From Paracoccaceae bacterium (GTDB lineage Bacteria; Pseudomonadota; Alphaproteobacteria; Rhodobacterales; Rhodobacteraceae): a DNA stretch of 41,141 nucleotides. The stretch covers positions 1-41,141 of the forward strand of contig JAOADN010000013.1 in NCBI GenBank assembly GCA_026417295.1, read 5' to 3'. Every line of letters starts with the position of its first letter. The first letter of the stretch is position 1. Shown here piece after piece: positions 15,358-24,840 of the stretch. Below the pieces are notes generated by a model that was not told where the DNA came from, searched no databases, and worked only from the letters and a program-made list of their open reading frames with translations. The position numbers and the translations under genes are program-made.

Positions 15358-15380
15358 GGTGATAATATTTGGTGATAATA
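15358..15380. repeat. Tandem 10-base direct repeat GGTGATAATA
   Basis: GGTGATAATA occurs at 15358-15367 and again at 15371-15380, separated by TTT, giving a 13-base period. It is the most AT-rich stretch of an otherwise very GC-rich window and lies 51 bases before the ATPase start. It could hold a promoter -10 region (GATAAT) or a regulator site. Nothing else in the gap looks coding. Confidence 0.6.
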
Positions 15381-15431
15381 AATAGTCAACAAGGTAAAGT
15401 GGCGGCGGGGACGACAGGGAGGGCAGGGCAG

Positions 15432-16183
<752 letters not shown>

Positions 16184-16187
<4 letters not shown>

Positions 16188-17173
16188 CGAACTCGCTCGA
16201 ATCCGCCATCGCGCAAAGCCAGCACCGGTCGGCGCTCTCGCGCATCATGGGGCTGCAGGTGTTCTGGGTATTCCTCGCCGCCGTCCTGGCCTGCGCGGCG
16301 CTGACGCTGCTGACCGACACCTTCGCCACCGAACGCAACCTCTTCAACGTCACCCGGAACTTCGCCTTCGTCGCGATCATGGCGATCGGCATGACGACCG
16401 TCATCGCCTCGGGCGGGATCGATCTCTCGGTCGGCTCGTCGGTCGTGCTGGCCGCCGTGGTGATCGGCGTGTTCATGGAAGCGGGGCATCCCTTCTGGCT
16501 TTCGGCGCTCGCCGCGCTGGGCGCCGCGCTTCTCGTCGGGCTGACGAACGGCCTTCTCATCGCCGTGGTCGGCATGCCGCCCTTCGTCGTGACGCTCGGG
16601 ATGATGTCCTTCGCGCGTTCCCTGGCGCTGGTCCTGTCGAACAACAAGATGATCTACGAGTTCGGGCCCGACCACGCGATCCTTCTCGGCCTCGGCGGCG
16701 GGCGCCTGTTCGGCATCCCCAATCCGGTGATCGTGCTGGTGCTGATCGCTGCCGTCATGGCCTTCGTCTACCGCTGGACGCGCTGGGGCCAGCACGTCTT
16801 TGCCATCGGGGGCAACGAATCGGCCGCCCTCATGACCGGGATCCCGGTCCGGGCGATCAAGGTGTCGGTCTACATGTTCTCGGCCTTCACGGCCGGCGTC
16901 GCTGGCATCCTCATGGTCGGCTGGCTCGGCAGCGTGACGACGAATCTCGGAACCTCGATGGAACTTGCGGTCATCGCCGCGGCGGTCATCGGGGGGGCGA
17001 ACCTCTCGGGCGGCGAGGGCTCGGTCGCCGGGGCGGTGATCGGTGCGCTGCTCATCGAGGTCATCCGCAATTCGCTGATCCTGCTCGGCATCTCGACCTT
17101 CTGGCAGGGCGCCTTCATCGGCTTCTTCATCATCCTCGTCGTCGCCTTCGACCGTCTGAAGGCCCTGCGATGA
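16184..17173 (+). CDS. FrcC/RbsC-type sugar ABC transporter permease
   Basis: This 329-residue permease has about 9-10 hydrophobic segments and the family signatures IASGGIDLSVGSSVVLAA and GGANLSGGEGSVAGAVIGA. It is a second, distinct RbsC-type permease in the window. It overlaps the FrcA-like ATPase gene by 4 bases and is followed after 34 bases by a LacI regulator, so all three are probably one operon. The matching binding protein is most likely the divergent gene at 14217-15206. Confidence 0.92.
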
Positions 17174-17207
17174 AGGCCGGCGGCATCTTCCCCCCGCGGG
17201 CGGAAAT

Positions 17208-18329
17208 GTGAGCCTGCCGATGGAGTTGCGGGCCAGGCCCAAAGCGAATAGAGGGAAAACTCCTCCACCCTCCAAGGACCGGTCTGCACGATTGAACGCC
17301 AAGGACAGCGACGCGGTTTCCTCGCGCGACCGCCGCCCGACGATGATGGATGTCGCGGCGCGCGCGGGCGTTTCCCAGGCCACGGTCTCGCTGATCCTGA
17401 ACGGCAGCCAGGGCGCGCGCTTAAGCGCCGCGACGCGCCTGCGGGTGCAGAAGGTCGCCGAGGAACTGGGCTACCGCTTCGTGCATCGCGACAGGCGCCG
17501 CGAGGCGCTTGACACCAAGGTGATCTGCTTCGTCGGTGACGAGCTGACGACGGATCCCTGGGTCGCCGAGGCCTTCGAGGGCGCGCGCGAGAAGGCGCTG
17601 GAATTCGGCGTCACCGTCTGCCTGACGATCGCGCGCGGCGATCCAGATGCAGAGATCCGGGCGATCGAGCGGCTGAACGACCAGCCGCTGCTCGGCGTCA
17701 TCTTCGCCACCGTCCTCACCCGGCGCATCGAGCCGCCGGCCGCCCTGCGGCGGCACCGGACCGTGCTGGTGAACAACTACGCTGCAGACCGCAGCCTTCC
17801 CTCGGTCCTGCCGGGGGATCTGGTCGGGGGCCGGACCGCGACGGAAAGGCTCATTTTGGCGGGCTATCGCCGGATCGGCTTCATCAATGGCCAGCAGGGG
17901 CTCGATGCCTCGCGCGACCGGCTGCGCGGCTACCGCCAGGCCCTGTCCAGTCACGACATCCCCTTCGATCCCGCTCTGGTCAGGCCCGGCAACTGGGAGC
18001 CTTCGGCAGGCTATGCCATGACGAAGGAACTCATGGCCCTGTCCCGCCCGCCCGATGCCATCTTCTGCGCCAATGACCTGATGGCGGTCGGCTGCTACGA
18101 TGCCCTGCGCGAGCTCGGCAGGCGGATCCCGCAGGACATCGCCGTCATCGGCTTCGACGACCGCGACATCGCGAAGTTCCTGCATCCGCCCCTGACGACC
18201 CTTCTGCTGCCGCAGCGAGAGATGGGGGCGATCGCGGCCGAGATCCTGATCGATGCGGCCGGCCGGCTGGATTCCGGCCCCAGCCAGATCAAGGTCGAGT
18301 GCCCGCTGGTCGAGCGCCAGTCGATCTGA
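17208..18329 (+). CDS. LacI-family regulator of the sugar transport operons
   Basis: This protein (373 residues from GTG 17208) has a LacI helix-turn-helix (MMDVAARAGVSQATVSLILNGSQG, with ELGY at the hinge end) and a periplasmic-binding-like effector domain (about 105-370) with typical GYRRIGFING, CANDLMAVG and VIGFDDRDIA segments. The N-terminus is unsure: about 45 residues precede the HTH from the GTG, while LacI proteins normally begin a few residues before it. ATG 17220 or TTG 17292 are alternatives and none has a strong ribosome-binding site. As the last gene of the FrcAC-like operon it probably controls the divergent transporters in response to their sugar. Confidence 0.88.
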   Translation: MSLPMELRARPKANRGKTPPPSKDRSARLNAKDSDAVSSRDRRPTMMDVAARAGVSQATVSLILNGSQGARLSAATRLRVQKVAEELGYRFVHRDRRREALDTKVICFVGDELTTDPWVAEAFEGAREKALEFGVTVCLTIARGDPDAEIRAIERLNDQPLLGVIFATVLTRRIEPPAALRRHRTVLVNNYAADRSLPSVLPGDLVGGRTATERLILAGYRRIGFINGQQGLDASRDRLRGYRQALSSHDIPFDPALVRPGNWEPSAGYAMTKELMALSRPPDAIFCANDLMAVGCYDALRELGRRIPQDIAVIGFDDRDIAKFLHPPLTTLLLPQREMGAIAAEILIDAAGRLDSGPSQIKVECPLVERQSI

Positions 18330-18330
18330 C

Positions 18331-18343
18331 GCGCCTTCGGCGC
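18331..18343. terminator. Short hairpin between convergent genes
   Basis: GCGCC-TTC-GGCGC is a perfect 5-base stem in the 16-base gap between the LacI gene stop and the stop of the convergent SDR gene. It may serve as a small bidirectional terminator; there is no T-run. Confidence 0.4.
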
Positions 18344-18345
18344 CC

Positions 18346-19161
18346 TCAGCCCGTCAGCCGCGCGGCCGGCGCAGGTGCCTGCCCGTCATAGGCGCCCCAG
18401 ACCGACTGGTCGAAGTGGATGACCGCCCCGGTCATCATGCCGCTGTCGTCCGAGACCATCCAAAGGACGGCCCGCGCCACCTCGGCGGGGTCGAGCAGAC
18501 GCCCGAAGGGCAGGGCGGCGCGCGCCTTCGCCTCCCAGTCCGGGTCGCCCGATTCGGCAAGCTGCAGCGCGCGCTCGTGGTCCGAGGCCATCCATCCGAT
18601 GTCCAGCTGGTTGACGCGGATGCGGTTGCGCATCAGCGCAAAGCCCGAATTGCGCGTCAGCGTGGCCAGCGCCCCCTTCGACGCGCAATAGGCCGCGATG
18701 AAGGGTTGCCCCGCCCGTTCCGAGGTCGAACCGATGTTGACGATCCGCCCCTCCACCCCAGACCGCTCCATCGCCCTGACGGCATCCTGCATCAGGAAGA
18801 ACGGTGCGCGGACATTGACGGCGAAGATCCGGTCGAACAGCTCGGGCGTGGTGTTCAGAAGGTTGCCGCGGTCGGTCAGGGCAGCCGCGTTGACGAGGAT
18901 GTCGATCCGGCCGAAACGGGCCTCGGCCTCGGGCACGACGCGGCGGACCTCGGCCATGGCGGCAAGATCGGCCGCGATGACATGGACGGGAACGCCGGTT
19001 TCCTCCGCGATCCCCCGGGCCACCGCCGCGCCCTTGGCCGCGTCGCGGCCGACGATGGCGATGCCCGCCGCACCGGCGGCGGCGAAGCCGCGCGCGATGG
19101 CCGCGCCCAGGCCCTGCGTGCCGCCCGTCACAAGCGCGACTTTTCCGTCGATCCTGTTCAT
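18346..19161 (-). CDS. SDR-family oxidoreductase in inositol locus
   Basis: This 271-residue protein is a classical short-chain dehydrogenase/reductase. The cofactor motif is T12-G-G-T-Q-G-L-G19, and the catalytic set is S145, Y158 and K162 (YCASK). There is an AADL segment for adenine binding, and NAAAL in place of the usual NNAG. It is probably an NAD(P)-dependent polyol or keto-sugar dehydrogenase. It is the gene after iolD on the same strand (70-base gap), so it may act on inositol, an isomer or a derivative such as a deoxy-keto sugar. The C-terminal segment (SGMMTGAVIHFDQS) is the usual SDR end, followed by a short tail. ATG 19161 is chosen because the first strand begins at residue 7. 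Confidence 0.88.
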   Translation of the reverse strand: MNRIDGKVALVTGGTQGLGAAIARGFAAAGAAGIAIVGRDAAKGAAVARGIAEETGVPVHVIAADLAAMAEVRRVVPEAEARFGRIDILVNAAALTDRGNLLNTTPELFDRIFAVNVRAPFFLMQDAVRAMERSGVEGRIVNIGSTSERAGQPFIAAYCASKGALATLTRNSGFALMRNRIRVNQLDIGWMASDHERALQLAESGDPDWEAKARAALPFGRLLDPAEVARAVLWMVSDDSGMMTGAVIHFDQSVWGAYDGQAPAPAARLTG

Positions 19162-19231
19162 CGATGCCTCTCCCCCTGCCTTGCCCCCTGCGGCGGCCGG
19201 CTGCCGCGTCGATGTGCCGCGACCGCCCCCG

Positions 19232-21103
19232 TCAGACGCCTGCCCGCTGCCTCGACCGGATCTGTTCCTGCGCGGCGCGGGCCTTGTGCACGCTCTCGCG
19301 GTCCGAGACCTCGGGCACGCCCACGTCCCAGTCGGCATCGCCCGGCACCCAGGCATAGGCGTCGGTGGCGATCGAGATCACGGTCGTCCGGTCGTTGCCC
19401 CTCGCCCATTCAAGCGCCGCCTCCAGATCGGCAAGGCTTTCGCAGCGGCGCGACGCCGCCCCCATCGCGGCGGCATGGGCGGCAAAGTCGACATGCGGCG
19501 GGTTGGCCCTGTCGGCGATCCGGCAGTCCGTCAAAAGGTTGTTGAACCCCGGCACTCCCTTGAACTGCTGGAGGCGGTTGATCACGGCATAGCCGCCGTT
19601 GTCGCAGACGACGACGATCATCCTGTGGCCGGTCAGGACGGTCGAATAGATGTCGGAATTCATCATCAGATAGGTGCCGTCGCCGACCATCACGATCGGC
19701 GTGCCGGCAAGCGCCCCCGGGGTGCCCTGCGCCATGGCGCAGCCCCAGCCCGCGGCGATCTCGTAGCCCATGCAGGAGAAGCCGAATTCCAGGTCGAAGC
19801 TGTTCGGCGCCTTCACGCGCCAGCCCTTCGCGACCTCGCCCGGGATCCCCCCGGCAGCGGCGATCAGGGTGTCGGTCTCGCCGGCCGCCCGGTTCACCGC
19901 GGCGACGACCTGCGCATAGGTCGGGACCGGGGCGTTTGTCGGGGCCTGGTGCTCGTCCAGCAGCGCGTCCCATTCGGCAAAAAGCGCCTTCGCATGCGGC
20001 AGGTGCCCCGCCGGGGCCTTCCAGGACCCGAGCGCCGCATCCAGCTCGGCCACCCCTTCCAGCGCGTCGCCCACCACCGCCAGCGCCCGGTGCTTCACCG
20101 CGTCGAAGCGCGCGGCGTTGATGCTGATGAAGCGTGCCTCGCGGGAAAAGGCGGTCCAGGAGCCCGTGGTGAAATCCTGAAGCCGCGTACCGATGGCAAG
20201 GATCACGTCCGCCTCGGCCGCGAGCGCATTGGCCGAGGTCGAGCCGATGATGCCGATCGGGCCGCAATGCACCGGATGGTGGTGCGTAAGCCCGCCCTTG
20301 CCGGCGATGGTCTCCACCACCGGGATGCCGCGGTCGGCGGCGAACTTCGCCACCGCCTCCCCGGCGCCCGAATAGCGCACCCCGCCGCCCGCGATGATGA
20401 GCGGCCTTTTCGCCGTCTTCAGCAGCACCGCCGCATCGGCCACGGCCTTGCGGTCGGGGCGCGGGCGGGGGATCGTCCAGAGCCGCTCCTCGAAGAACTC
20501 CACCGGATAGTCGAAGGCCAGCTCCTGCGTGTCCTGGGGCAGGGCGATGAAGGCCGGGCCGCAGTCGGCGGGGTCGAGCATGGTGGCGATCGCCTGCGGC
20601 ATCGACTGCATGATCTGCGCAGGATGGGTGATCCGGTCCCAGTAGCGGGTGACGGCCCTGAAGGCGTCGTTCACGGTCACGGTCGGGTTGCCGAAGTGCT
20701 CGACTTGCTGAAGCACCGGATCGGGCAGGCGGTTGGTGAAGGTGTCGCCGGCCAGCAGCAGGACAGGCAGGCGGTTCGCATGGGCCGTGCCCGCCGCCGT
20801 CACCATGTTGAGCGCCCCCGGCCCGATCGACGAGGTGGCGATCATGATCTGCCGCCGCCGCTTGGCCTTGGCAAAGCCGATCGCCGCCAGCGCCATCGAC
20901 TGCTCGTTCTGCCCGCGCCAGGTCGGAAGCCTGTCCTGCACGGCCTCCAGCGCCTCCGAAAGGCAGGTCACGTTGCCATGGCCGAAGATGCCGAAGACGC
21001 CCGCGAACAGCGGCACGCGCCCCCCGTCGATCTCGGTGAACTGGCTGCACAGATGGCGGACCAGGGCCTGCGCCATGGTCAGACGGACCGTCCGACGGGT
21101 CAT
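19232..21103 (-). CDS. iolD: IolD, trihydroxycyclohexane-1,2-dione hydrolase
   Basis: This 623-residue thiamine-diphosphate enzyme hydrolyses the ring of 3D-(3,5/4)-trihydroxycyclohexane-1,2-dione to 5-deoxy-glucuronate in myo-inositol catabolism. Family-specific features are the N-terminal RLTMAQALVRHL, VFGIFGHGNV, the ThDP-activating Glu E67 in GQNEQSM, the central GGGVRYSGAG domain, and the C-terminal ThDP/Mg motif VGDGTYLMMNSDIYS at about residue 470. The length fits IolD (about 610-640), longer than acetolactate synthases. ATG 21103 is preceded by a possible promoter with a -35 inside an inverted repeat. The SDR gene follows 70 bases later. Confidence 0.95.
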   Translation of the reverse strand: MTRRTVRLTMAQALVRHLCSQFTEIDGGRVPLFAGVFGIFGHGNVTCLSEALEAVQDRLPTWRGQNEQSMALAAIGFAKAKRRRQIMIATSSIGPGALNMVTAAGTAHANRLPVLLLAGDTFTNRLPDPVLQQVEHFGNPTVTVNDAFRAVTRYWDRITHPAQIMQSMPQAIATMLDPADCGPAFIALPQDTQELAFDYPVEFFEERLWTIPRPRPDRKAVADAAVLLKTAKRPLIIAGGGVRYSGAGEAVAKFAADRGIPVVETIAGKGGLTHHHPVHCGPIGIIGSTSANALAAEADVILAIGTRLQDFTTGSWTAFSREARFISINAARFDAVKHRALAVVGDALEGVAELDAALGSWKAPAGHLPHAKALFAEWDALLDEHQAPTNAPVPTYAQVVAAVNRAAGETDTLIAAAGGIPGEVAKGWRVKAPNSFDLEFGFSCMGYEIAAGWGCAMAQGTPGALAGTPIVMVGDGTYLMMNSDIYSTVLTGHRMIVVVCDNGGYAVINRLQQFKGVPGFNNLLTDCRIADRANPPHVDFAAHAAAMGAASRRCESLADLEAALEWARGNDRTTVISIATDAYAWVPGDADWDVGVPEVSDRESVHKARAAQEQIRSRQRAGV

Positions 21104-21133
21104 CTCGCCTCCTCCCCGGAAACCTTTCCGGCC

Positions 21134-21162
21134 AGCATATGGAACGATTGTTGACACCGCAA
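21134..21162 (-). promoter_or_regulatory. Probable promoter of iolD
   Basis: Reading the minus strand, TTGCGG (21157-21162) and TATGCT (21134-21139) are separated by 17 bases, giving a fair sigma-70-type promoter. Transcription would start near 21127, about 24 bases before the iolD ATG. The -35 box lies inside the inverted repeat TGTTG-N6-CAACA (21149-21164), which would suit repression by a bound regulator. Confidence 0.42.
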
Positions 21163-21184
21163 CACACTTGCAATCATCATTGCA
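21149..21184. promoter_or_regulatory. Two adjacent operator-like inverted repeats
   Basis: TGTTG-ACACCG-CAACA (21149-21164) and TGCAAT-CATC-ATTGCA (21169-21184) are both perfect inverted repeats, with centres 20 bases (about two helical turns) apart. They sit between divergent iolD and the aldolase operon. The second carries the same TGCAA/TTGCA half-sites as operators at 26748, 31028 and 31149, though spaced by 6 rather than 4 bases. They probably bind a LacI-family regulator. Confidence 0.55.
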
Positions 21185-21270
21185 GACATACGAGACGCGG
21201 CCCTGCGCCTCTCCTGCCCGGCGGCCCGTTCGGGGCGCCGGAAGCGGGGGCGGGGTCCCCGGGAGGCGCC

Positions 21271-22080
21271 ATGATCCGCAACAGGCTGCACGACATCTGG
21301 CAGGCCGGCCGGCCGGTGCTCAACGGCTGGCTGTCAATCGGCAACGCCTTCACGGCCGAGATCATGGCCGCACAGGGCTATGATTCGCTGACCATCGACC
21401 TTCAGCACGGCGCGCTCGACTATTCCGCCGCCCTGCCGATGCTCCAGGCCCTGCGGGCCTCGGGCGTGGTGCCGATGGCGCGGGTGCCCTGGCTCGAACC
21501 CGGGATCATCATGAAGGCGCTCGACGCCGGGGCCCTGGGCATAATCTGCCCGATGGTCAGTACGGCCGCCGACGCGGCGCGCTTCGCCGCATGCATGCGC
21601 TATCCCCCGCGTGGCATGCGCAGTTACGGCCCCACGCGCGCCGCGATCGCCCATGGCGGCTACGGGGTCGAGGCGAACGATGCCGTCCTCGCCTTCGCGA
21701 TGATCGAGACGGCCGAGGGTCTGGCCAATCTGGACGAGATCGCGGCCACCCCAGGCCTCGACGGCATCTATGTCGGCCCGGCGGACCTGACGCTTGACAC
21801 CCAGGGCGGCAGGTTCGCCCCCGGCTTCGACCGCGAGGAGCCCGAGATGATCGCCCTTCTCCGCCGCATTGCCACGGCCTGCCGAGCGAACGGGATCCAT
21901 GCCGGGCTTCACTGCGGCACCCCCGACTATGCGCTGCGCGCGATTTCCTGGGGCTACGACCTGACGACCGTCTCGGGCGACAGCCGGCTCTTGGCCGGGG
22001 CGGCCTCGGCCTCGGTCGCGGCCTTCCGCCGCCTGACCGAAGGGGCCGGGGACGCCGCGGCCCGGGCGGAGGGCTACTGA
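21271..22080 (+). CDS. HpcH/HpaI-type aldolase
   Basis: This 269-residue class II metal-dependent aldolase belongs to the HpcH/HpaI family, which cleaves 4-hydroxy-2-keto acids to pyruvate and an aldehyde. Recognisable parts are the LTIDLQHGALDYSA segment with the catalytic His, the metal-binding Glu in AMIETAEGLANLDEI, and IYVGPADLTLD with the second metal ligand. ATG 21271 follows a GGGAGG ribosome-binding site at 7 bases. The stop overlaps the start of the next gene (TGATG), so it is co-translated with a 2-hydroxyacid dehydrogenase. The pair could process a branch product of inositol or sugar-acid degradation; the substrate is not evident. Confidence 0.87.
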   Translation: MIRNRLHDIWQAGRPVLNGWLSIGNAFTAEIMAAQGYDSLTIDLQHGALDYSAALPMLQALRASGVVPMARVPWLEPGIIMKALDAGALGIICPMVSTAADAARFAACMRYPPRGMRSYGPTRAAIAHGGYGVEANDAVLAFAMIETAEGLANLDEIAATPGLDGIYVGPADLTLDTQGGRFAPGFDREEPEMIALLRRIATACRANGIHAGLHCGTPDYALRAISWGYDLTTVSGDSRLLAGAASASVAAFRRLTEGAGDAAARAEGY

Positions 22081-23051
22081 TGCCGCACATCCTCGTTGCC
22101 GGAAAGCTGCATCCCGCCGGGCTCGCCCTGCTCGAGCAGGCCCGCGCCCTGGGGTTCACCAGCGACTACGTCGAGGAGATTTCCGAGGCTTCCTATGCGC
22201 CGCTGATCGACCGGGCCGATGCGCTGGTGATCCGCACCCAGCCGCTGACGGCGGCAACCGTTGCGCTTGCGCCGCGCCTCCGGGTCGTGTCGCGGCACGG
22301 GGTCGGCTACGATTCCGTCGATGTGGCGGCGCTCGACGAGCGCGGCATCGCCCTGACCATCGTCGGCGACGTGAACTCGGTCTCGGTCGCCGAACATGCG
22401 ATGATGCTGCTTCTGGCGGCCGCGAAGCGGCTGGTCCGGGCCGATCGTGCGGTCCGCGACCCGGCCCGATGGGGCTGGCGCAACCGCCTGGAACAGCAGG
22501 AGATTTCCGGAAAGCGCCTGCTCATCATCGGCTACGGCCGCATCGGCCGCCACCTTGCACGGATGGCGGCGGGCTTCGGGATGGAGATGCGCGCCCACGA
22601 TCCCTTCCTCGAACGGGCCGGCTGGCCGGCGGGCGAGATCCCGCCGGCTCCCGACCTGCCTGCCGCCCTCGCCTGGGCGGATCTCGTCTCGGTCCATGTC
22701 CCGCGCGGGGACCGCCCGGTCCTCGGTGCGGCCGAGATCGCGGCGATGAAGCCGGGCGCGATCGTGGTGAACACCGCGCGCGGCGGCGTCGTGGACGAGG
22801 CGGCCCTGGCCGAGGCCCTGCGCAGCGGACATCTGGGCGCGGCGGGCCTCGATGTTTTCGAAGCCGAGCCTCCTGCGGCCGACACGCCCCTGCTCGGCCT
22901 CGATCAGGCGGTCCTGACGCCGCATGCCGCCGGCATTTCCCTCGAATCGGCCGAACGCATGGCGGTGGCCTCGGTGCAGAACGTGCTGGACTTCTTCGCC
23001 GGCACCCTCGACCCGGCCCTCGTGGTCAACCGTGCGGCCGCGCGGCCGTGA
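22080..23051 (+). CDS. D-isomer-specific 2-hydroxyacid dehydrogenase
   Basis: This 323-residue NAD-dependent dehydrogenase resembles 3-phosphoglycerate dehydrogenase and hydroxypyruvate reductases. The Rossmann motif GYGRIGRHLARMA is near residue 150. Catalytic residues follow in order: Arg in NTARGGVVDEAAL, Glu in DVFEAEPP and His in LTPHAAGIS. There is no C-terminal ACT domain, unlike biosynthetic SerA, so a catabolic role is likely. It overlaps the aldolase stop by one base and is followed by the RpiR regulator. It may reduce the 2-keto product of the aldolase step. Confidence 0.88.
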   Translation: MPHILVAGKLHPAGLALLEQARALGFTSDYVEEISEASYAPLIDRADALVIRTQPLTAATVALAPRLRVVSRHGVGYDSVDVAALDERGIALTIVGDVNSVSVAEHAMMLLLAAAKRLVRADRAVRDPARWGWRNRLEQQEISGKRLLIIGYGRIGRHLARMAAGFGMEMRAHDPFLERAGWPAGEIPPAPDLPAALAWADLVSVHVPRGDRPVLGAAEIAAMKPGAIVVNTARGGVVDEAALAEALRSGHLGAAGLDVFEAEPPAADTPLLGLDQAVLTPHAAGISLESAERMAVASVQNVLDFFAGTLDPALVVNRAAARP

Positions 23052-23098
23052 GCGCCACGGGGACGGATCGTCCACGCCGCGCCGGAGATGAGACCCGG

Positions 23099-23974
23099 AT
23101 GGCCGCCGCTGCCGCGCCGCCGGACGACTACGAGGCCCTCATCCGGCTGATCCATGAACGCCACGGGCGGATGAGCCGGACGCATCAGGCGATCGCGCTC
23201 CATCTCACGCAGAACCCCACCGATGTCGCGCTGCGCTCGGTCAATGCACTGGCGGCCGACTGCGGGATCCACGCATCAAGCTTCGTGCGCTTTGCGCAGG
23301 CGCTGGGATTTCCGGGGTTCAGGGACCTCCAGGCCCTGTTCCGACGGCGGCTGACGACGGCGGCCCCCGGTTTCGAGGCGCGGGCCCGGGCGCTCGAGGC
23401 CGAACTCGGCGCCAGCGGCGCGCAGTCGGGCGCGGCATTCCTGGGCGAGCTTGCCGCCCGTGACATCGCCGCCCTGCGGGACCTCGCCGCCGGAACGGAC
23501 GCGGCCGCGCTCGCGCATGCGGCGCGCCTCCTCGACGAAGCCGGCACCGTCTACCTCGCCGGGCAGCTGCGCTCGGCCCCGGTGGCCGAACTCATGCGCT
23601 ACATCCTGACGATGCTCGGCAAGCGGTGCATCCTGCTGGACAGCGGCGGCGGGCTGGCGACGCATGTCGCCCGGACGATGACGCCGCAGGATGCGCTGTT
23701 CGCCGTGTCCTTCCGCTTCTATGCGACCGAGGTCGTGAACATCGTGGAAGAGGCCGCCGCGCGCGGCGTGCCCGTCGTGGCCGTGTCTGACAGCACGCTC
23801 AGCCCGCTCGCGCGGTCCTCGACGGTGCTCTTCGCGGTGCCGGAGCATGGCTACACCTTCTCGCGCTCGCTCGCAGCCCCGATGTGCCTCGTCCAGGCCC
23901 TCGCCCTGTCGGTCGCGGCCCGCCGCCAGGCCCAGGGTGCGACGCCCCGCATCCCCACCGTGACCGCGCCCTGA
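23099..23974 (+). CDS. MurR/RpiR-family regulator, possible IolR
   Basis: This 291-residue protein has an RpiR-type N-terminal helix-turn-helix (about 20-90, with LAADCGIHASSFVRFAQALGFPGFRDLQ) and a C-terminal SIS sugar-isomerase domain (about 125-265: VYLAGQLRSAPVAELMRYIL, GVPVVAVSDSTLSPLA). RpiR proteins next to inositol genes in rhizobia and relatives are called IolR and respond to a phosphorylated pathway intermediate. I did not find the GGAA-N6-TTCC site known for rhizobial IolR in the local gaps. ATG 23099 has a GGAG box about 12 bases upstream; GTG 23048, overlapping the previous stop, would add 17 residues and is an alternative. Confidence 0.85.
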   Translation: MAAAAAPPDDYEALIRLIHERHGRMSRTHQAIALHLTQNPTDVALRSVNALAADCGIHASSFVRFAQALGFPGFRDLQALFRRRLTTAAPGFEARARALEAELGASGAQSGAAFLGELAARDIAALRDLAAGTDAAALAHAARLLDEAGTVYLAGQLRSAPVAELMRYILTMLGKRCILLDSGGGLATHVARTMTPQDALFAVSFRFYATEVVNIVEEAAARGVPVVAVSDSTLSPLARSSTVLFAVPEHGYTFSRSLAAPMCLVQALALSVAARRQAQGATPRIPTVTAP

Positions 23975-23986
23975 CGGCCGGCGCAG

Positions 23987-24003
23987 CCCGCCCCGGTGGC
24001 GGG
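23987..24003. terminator. Hairpin between convergent rpiR and iolJ
   Basis: CCCGCC-CCGGT-GGCGGG is a perfect 6-base stem in the 32-base gap between the two stops. It is placed where a bidirectional terminator is expected. It lacks a T-run. Confidence 0.5.
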
Positions 24004-24006
24004 GGC

Positions 24007-24840
24007 TCAGCGGTGCGGGCCGATCGTGCGGATGGCCAGACGGGCCGCCTGCATCACCGGGTCCTCGGTCTCGCGCAGGATGGCCAGACGGTCGAAGCGC
24101 GCCGGATCCCGCGCCAGGGCCTGCCGCAATGCCGCGCCGAAGGCCATGCGCAGTTCGGTCCCGATGTTGAACTTGCAGACCCGCGTCGTGCGGGCCAGAC
24201 GCCGGCGCTGGTCCAGCGGCACGCCGGACCCGCCGTGGATGACCAGCGGCAGGGTGGTTACCGCCTCGATGGCCGCAAGGCGCGCCTCGTCCAGCGGCGC
24301 GCCCGCGCGTTCCTGAAGGTGCAGGTTGCCGATCGAGACGGCCAGCGCATCAACCCCCGTCTCGCGGGCGAACCGCGCGGCCTCGGCCGGTTCGGTGCCG
24401 TTCGAACGCGCGCCCCTCGCATAACCGACATAGCCCACCTCGCCCTCGCAAGAGACGCCGTGCCGCCGCGCCAGGGCGACCACCGCCGCGGTATCGTCGA
24501 TGTTCTGCCGAAGCGGCAGGGCCGAGCCGTCGAACATCACCGAGGTGAAGCCCGCCTCGATGCCCGCGCGGCATTCGTCGATCCTTCGCGCGTGGTCGAG
24601 GTGGACGACGACGGGCACCGCCGCGGCCTCGGCGAGGTGGCGCATCATCGCGCCCAGGACCGGCAGCGGCGTATGGTCGCGGCAGGACGGGCCCGCCTGC
24701 AGGATGACCGGTGCCGCCTCGGCCTCGGCCGCGGCGACATAGGCGCGCATGTCCTCCCACCCCAGGCAGACGAGGCCGGCGACGGCGTATCCGCCCGCAA
24801 GCGCCGGACCCAGGACCTCGGTCAGGGTGGCGACCGTCAT
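24007..24840 (-). CDS. iolJ: IolJ-type class II aldolase
   Basis: This 277-residue zinc-dependent aldolase of the fructose-bisphosphate aldolase class II family is likely 6-phospho-5-dehydro-2-deoxygluconate aldolase, which releases dihydroxyacetone phosphate and malonic semialdehyde. Motifs visible are VVVHLDHARR (zinc His and nearby Asp), a GEVGYVGYARG loop, VIHGGSGV with another zinc His, and CKFNIGTELR for phosphate binding. The call as IolJ rests on the operon, in which iolC, iolB and this gene run in order. Its start overlaps the iolB stop (ATGA), so the two are translationally coupled. Confidence 0.88.
   Translation of the reverse strand: MTVATLTEVLGPALAGGYAVAGLVCLGWEDMRAYVAAAEAEAAPVILQAGPSCRDHTPLPVLGAMMRHLAEAAAVPVVVHLDHARRIDECRAGIEAGFTSVMFDGSALPLRQNIDDTAAVVALARRHGVSCEGEVGYVGYARGARSNGTEPAEAARFARETGVDALAVSIGNLHLQERAGAPLDEARLAAIEAVTTLPLVIHGGSGVPLDQRRRLARTTRVCKFNIGTELRMAFGAALRQALARDPARFDRLAILRETEDPVMQAARLAIRTIGPHR

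Noticed and set aside
22080-23051. Biosynthetic SerA
   Set aside because: It lacks the C-terminal ACT domain and is coupled to an aldolase and an RpiR regulator.
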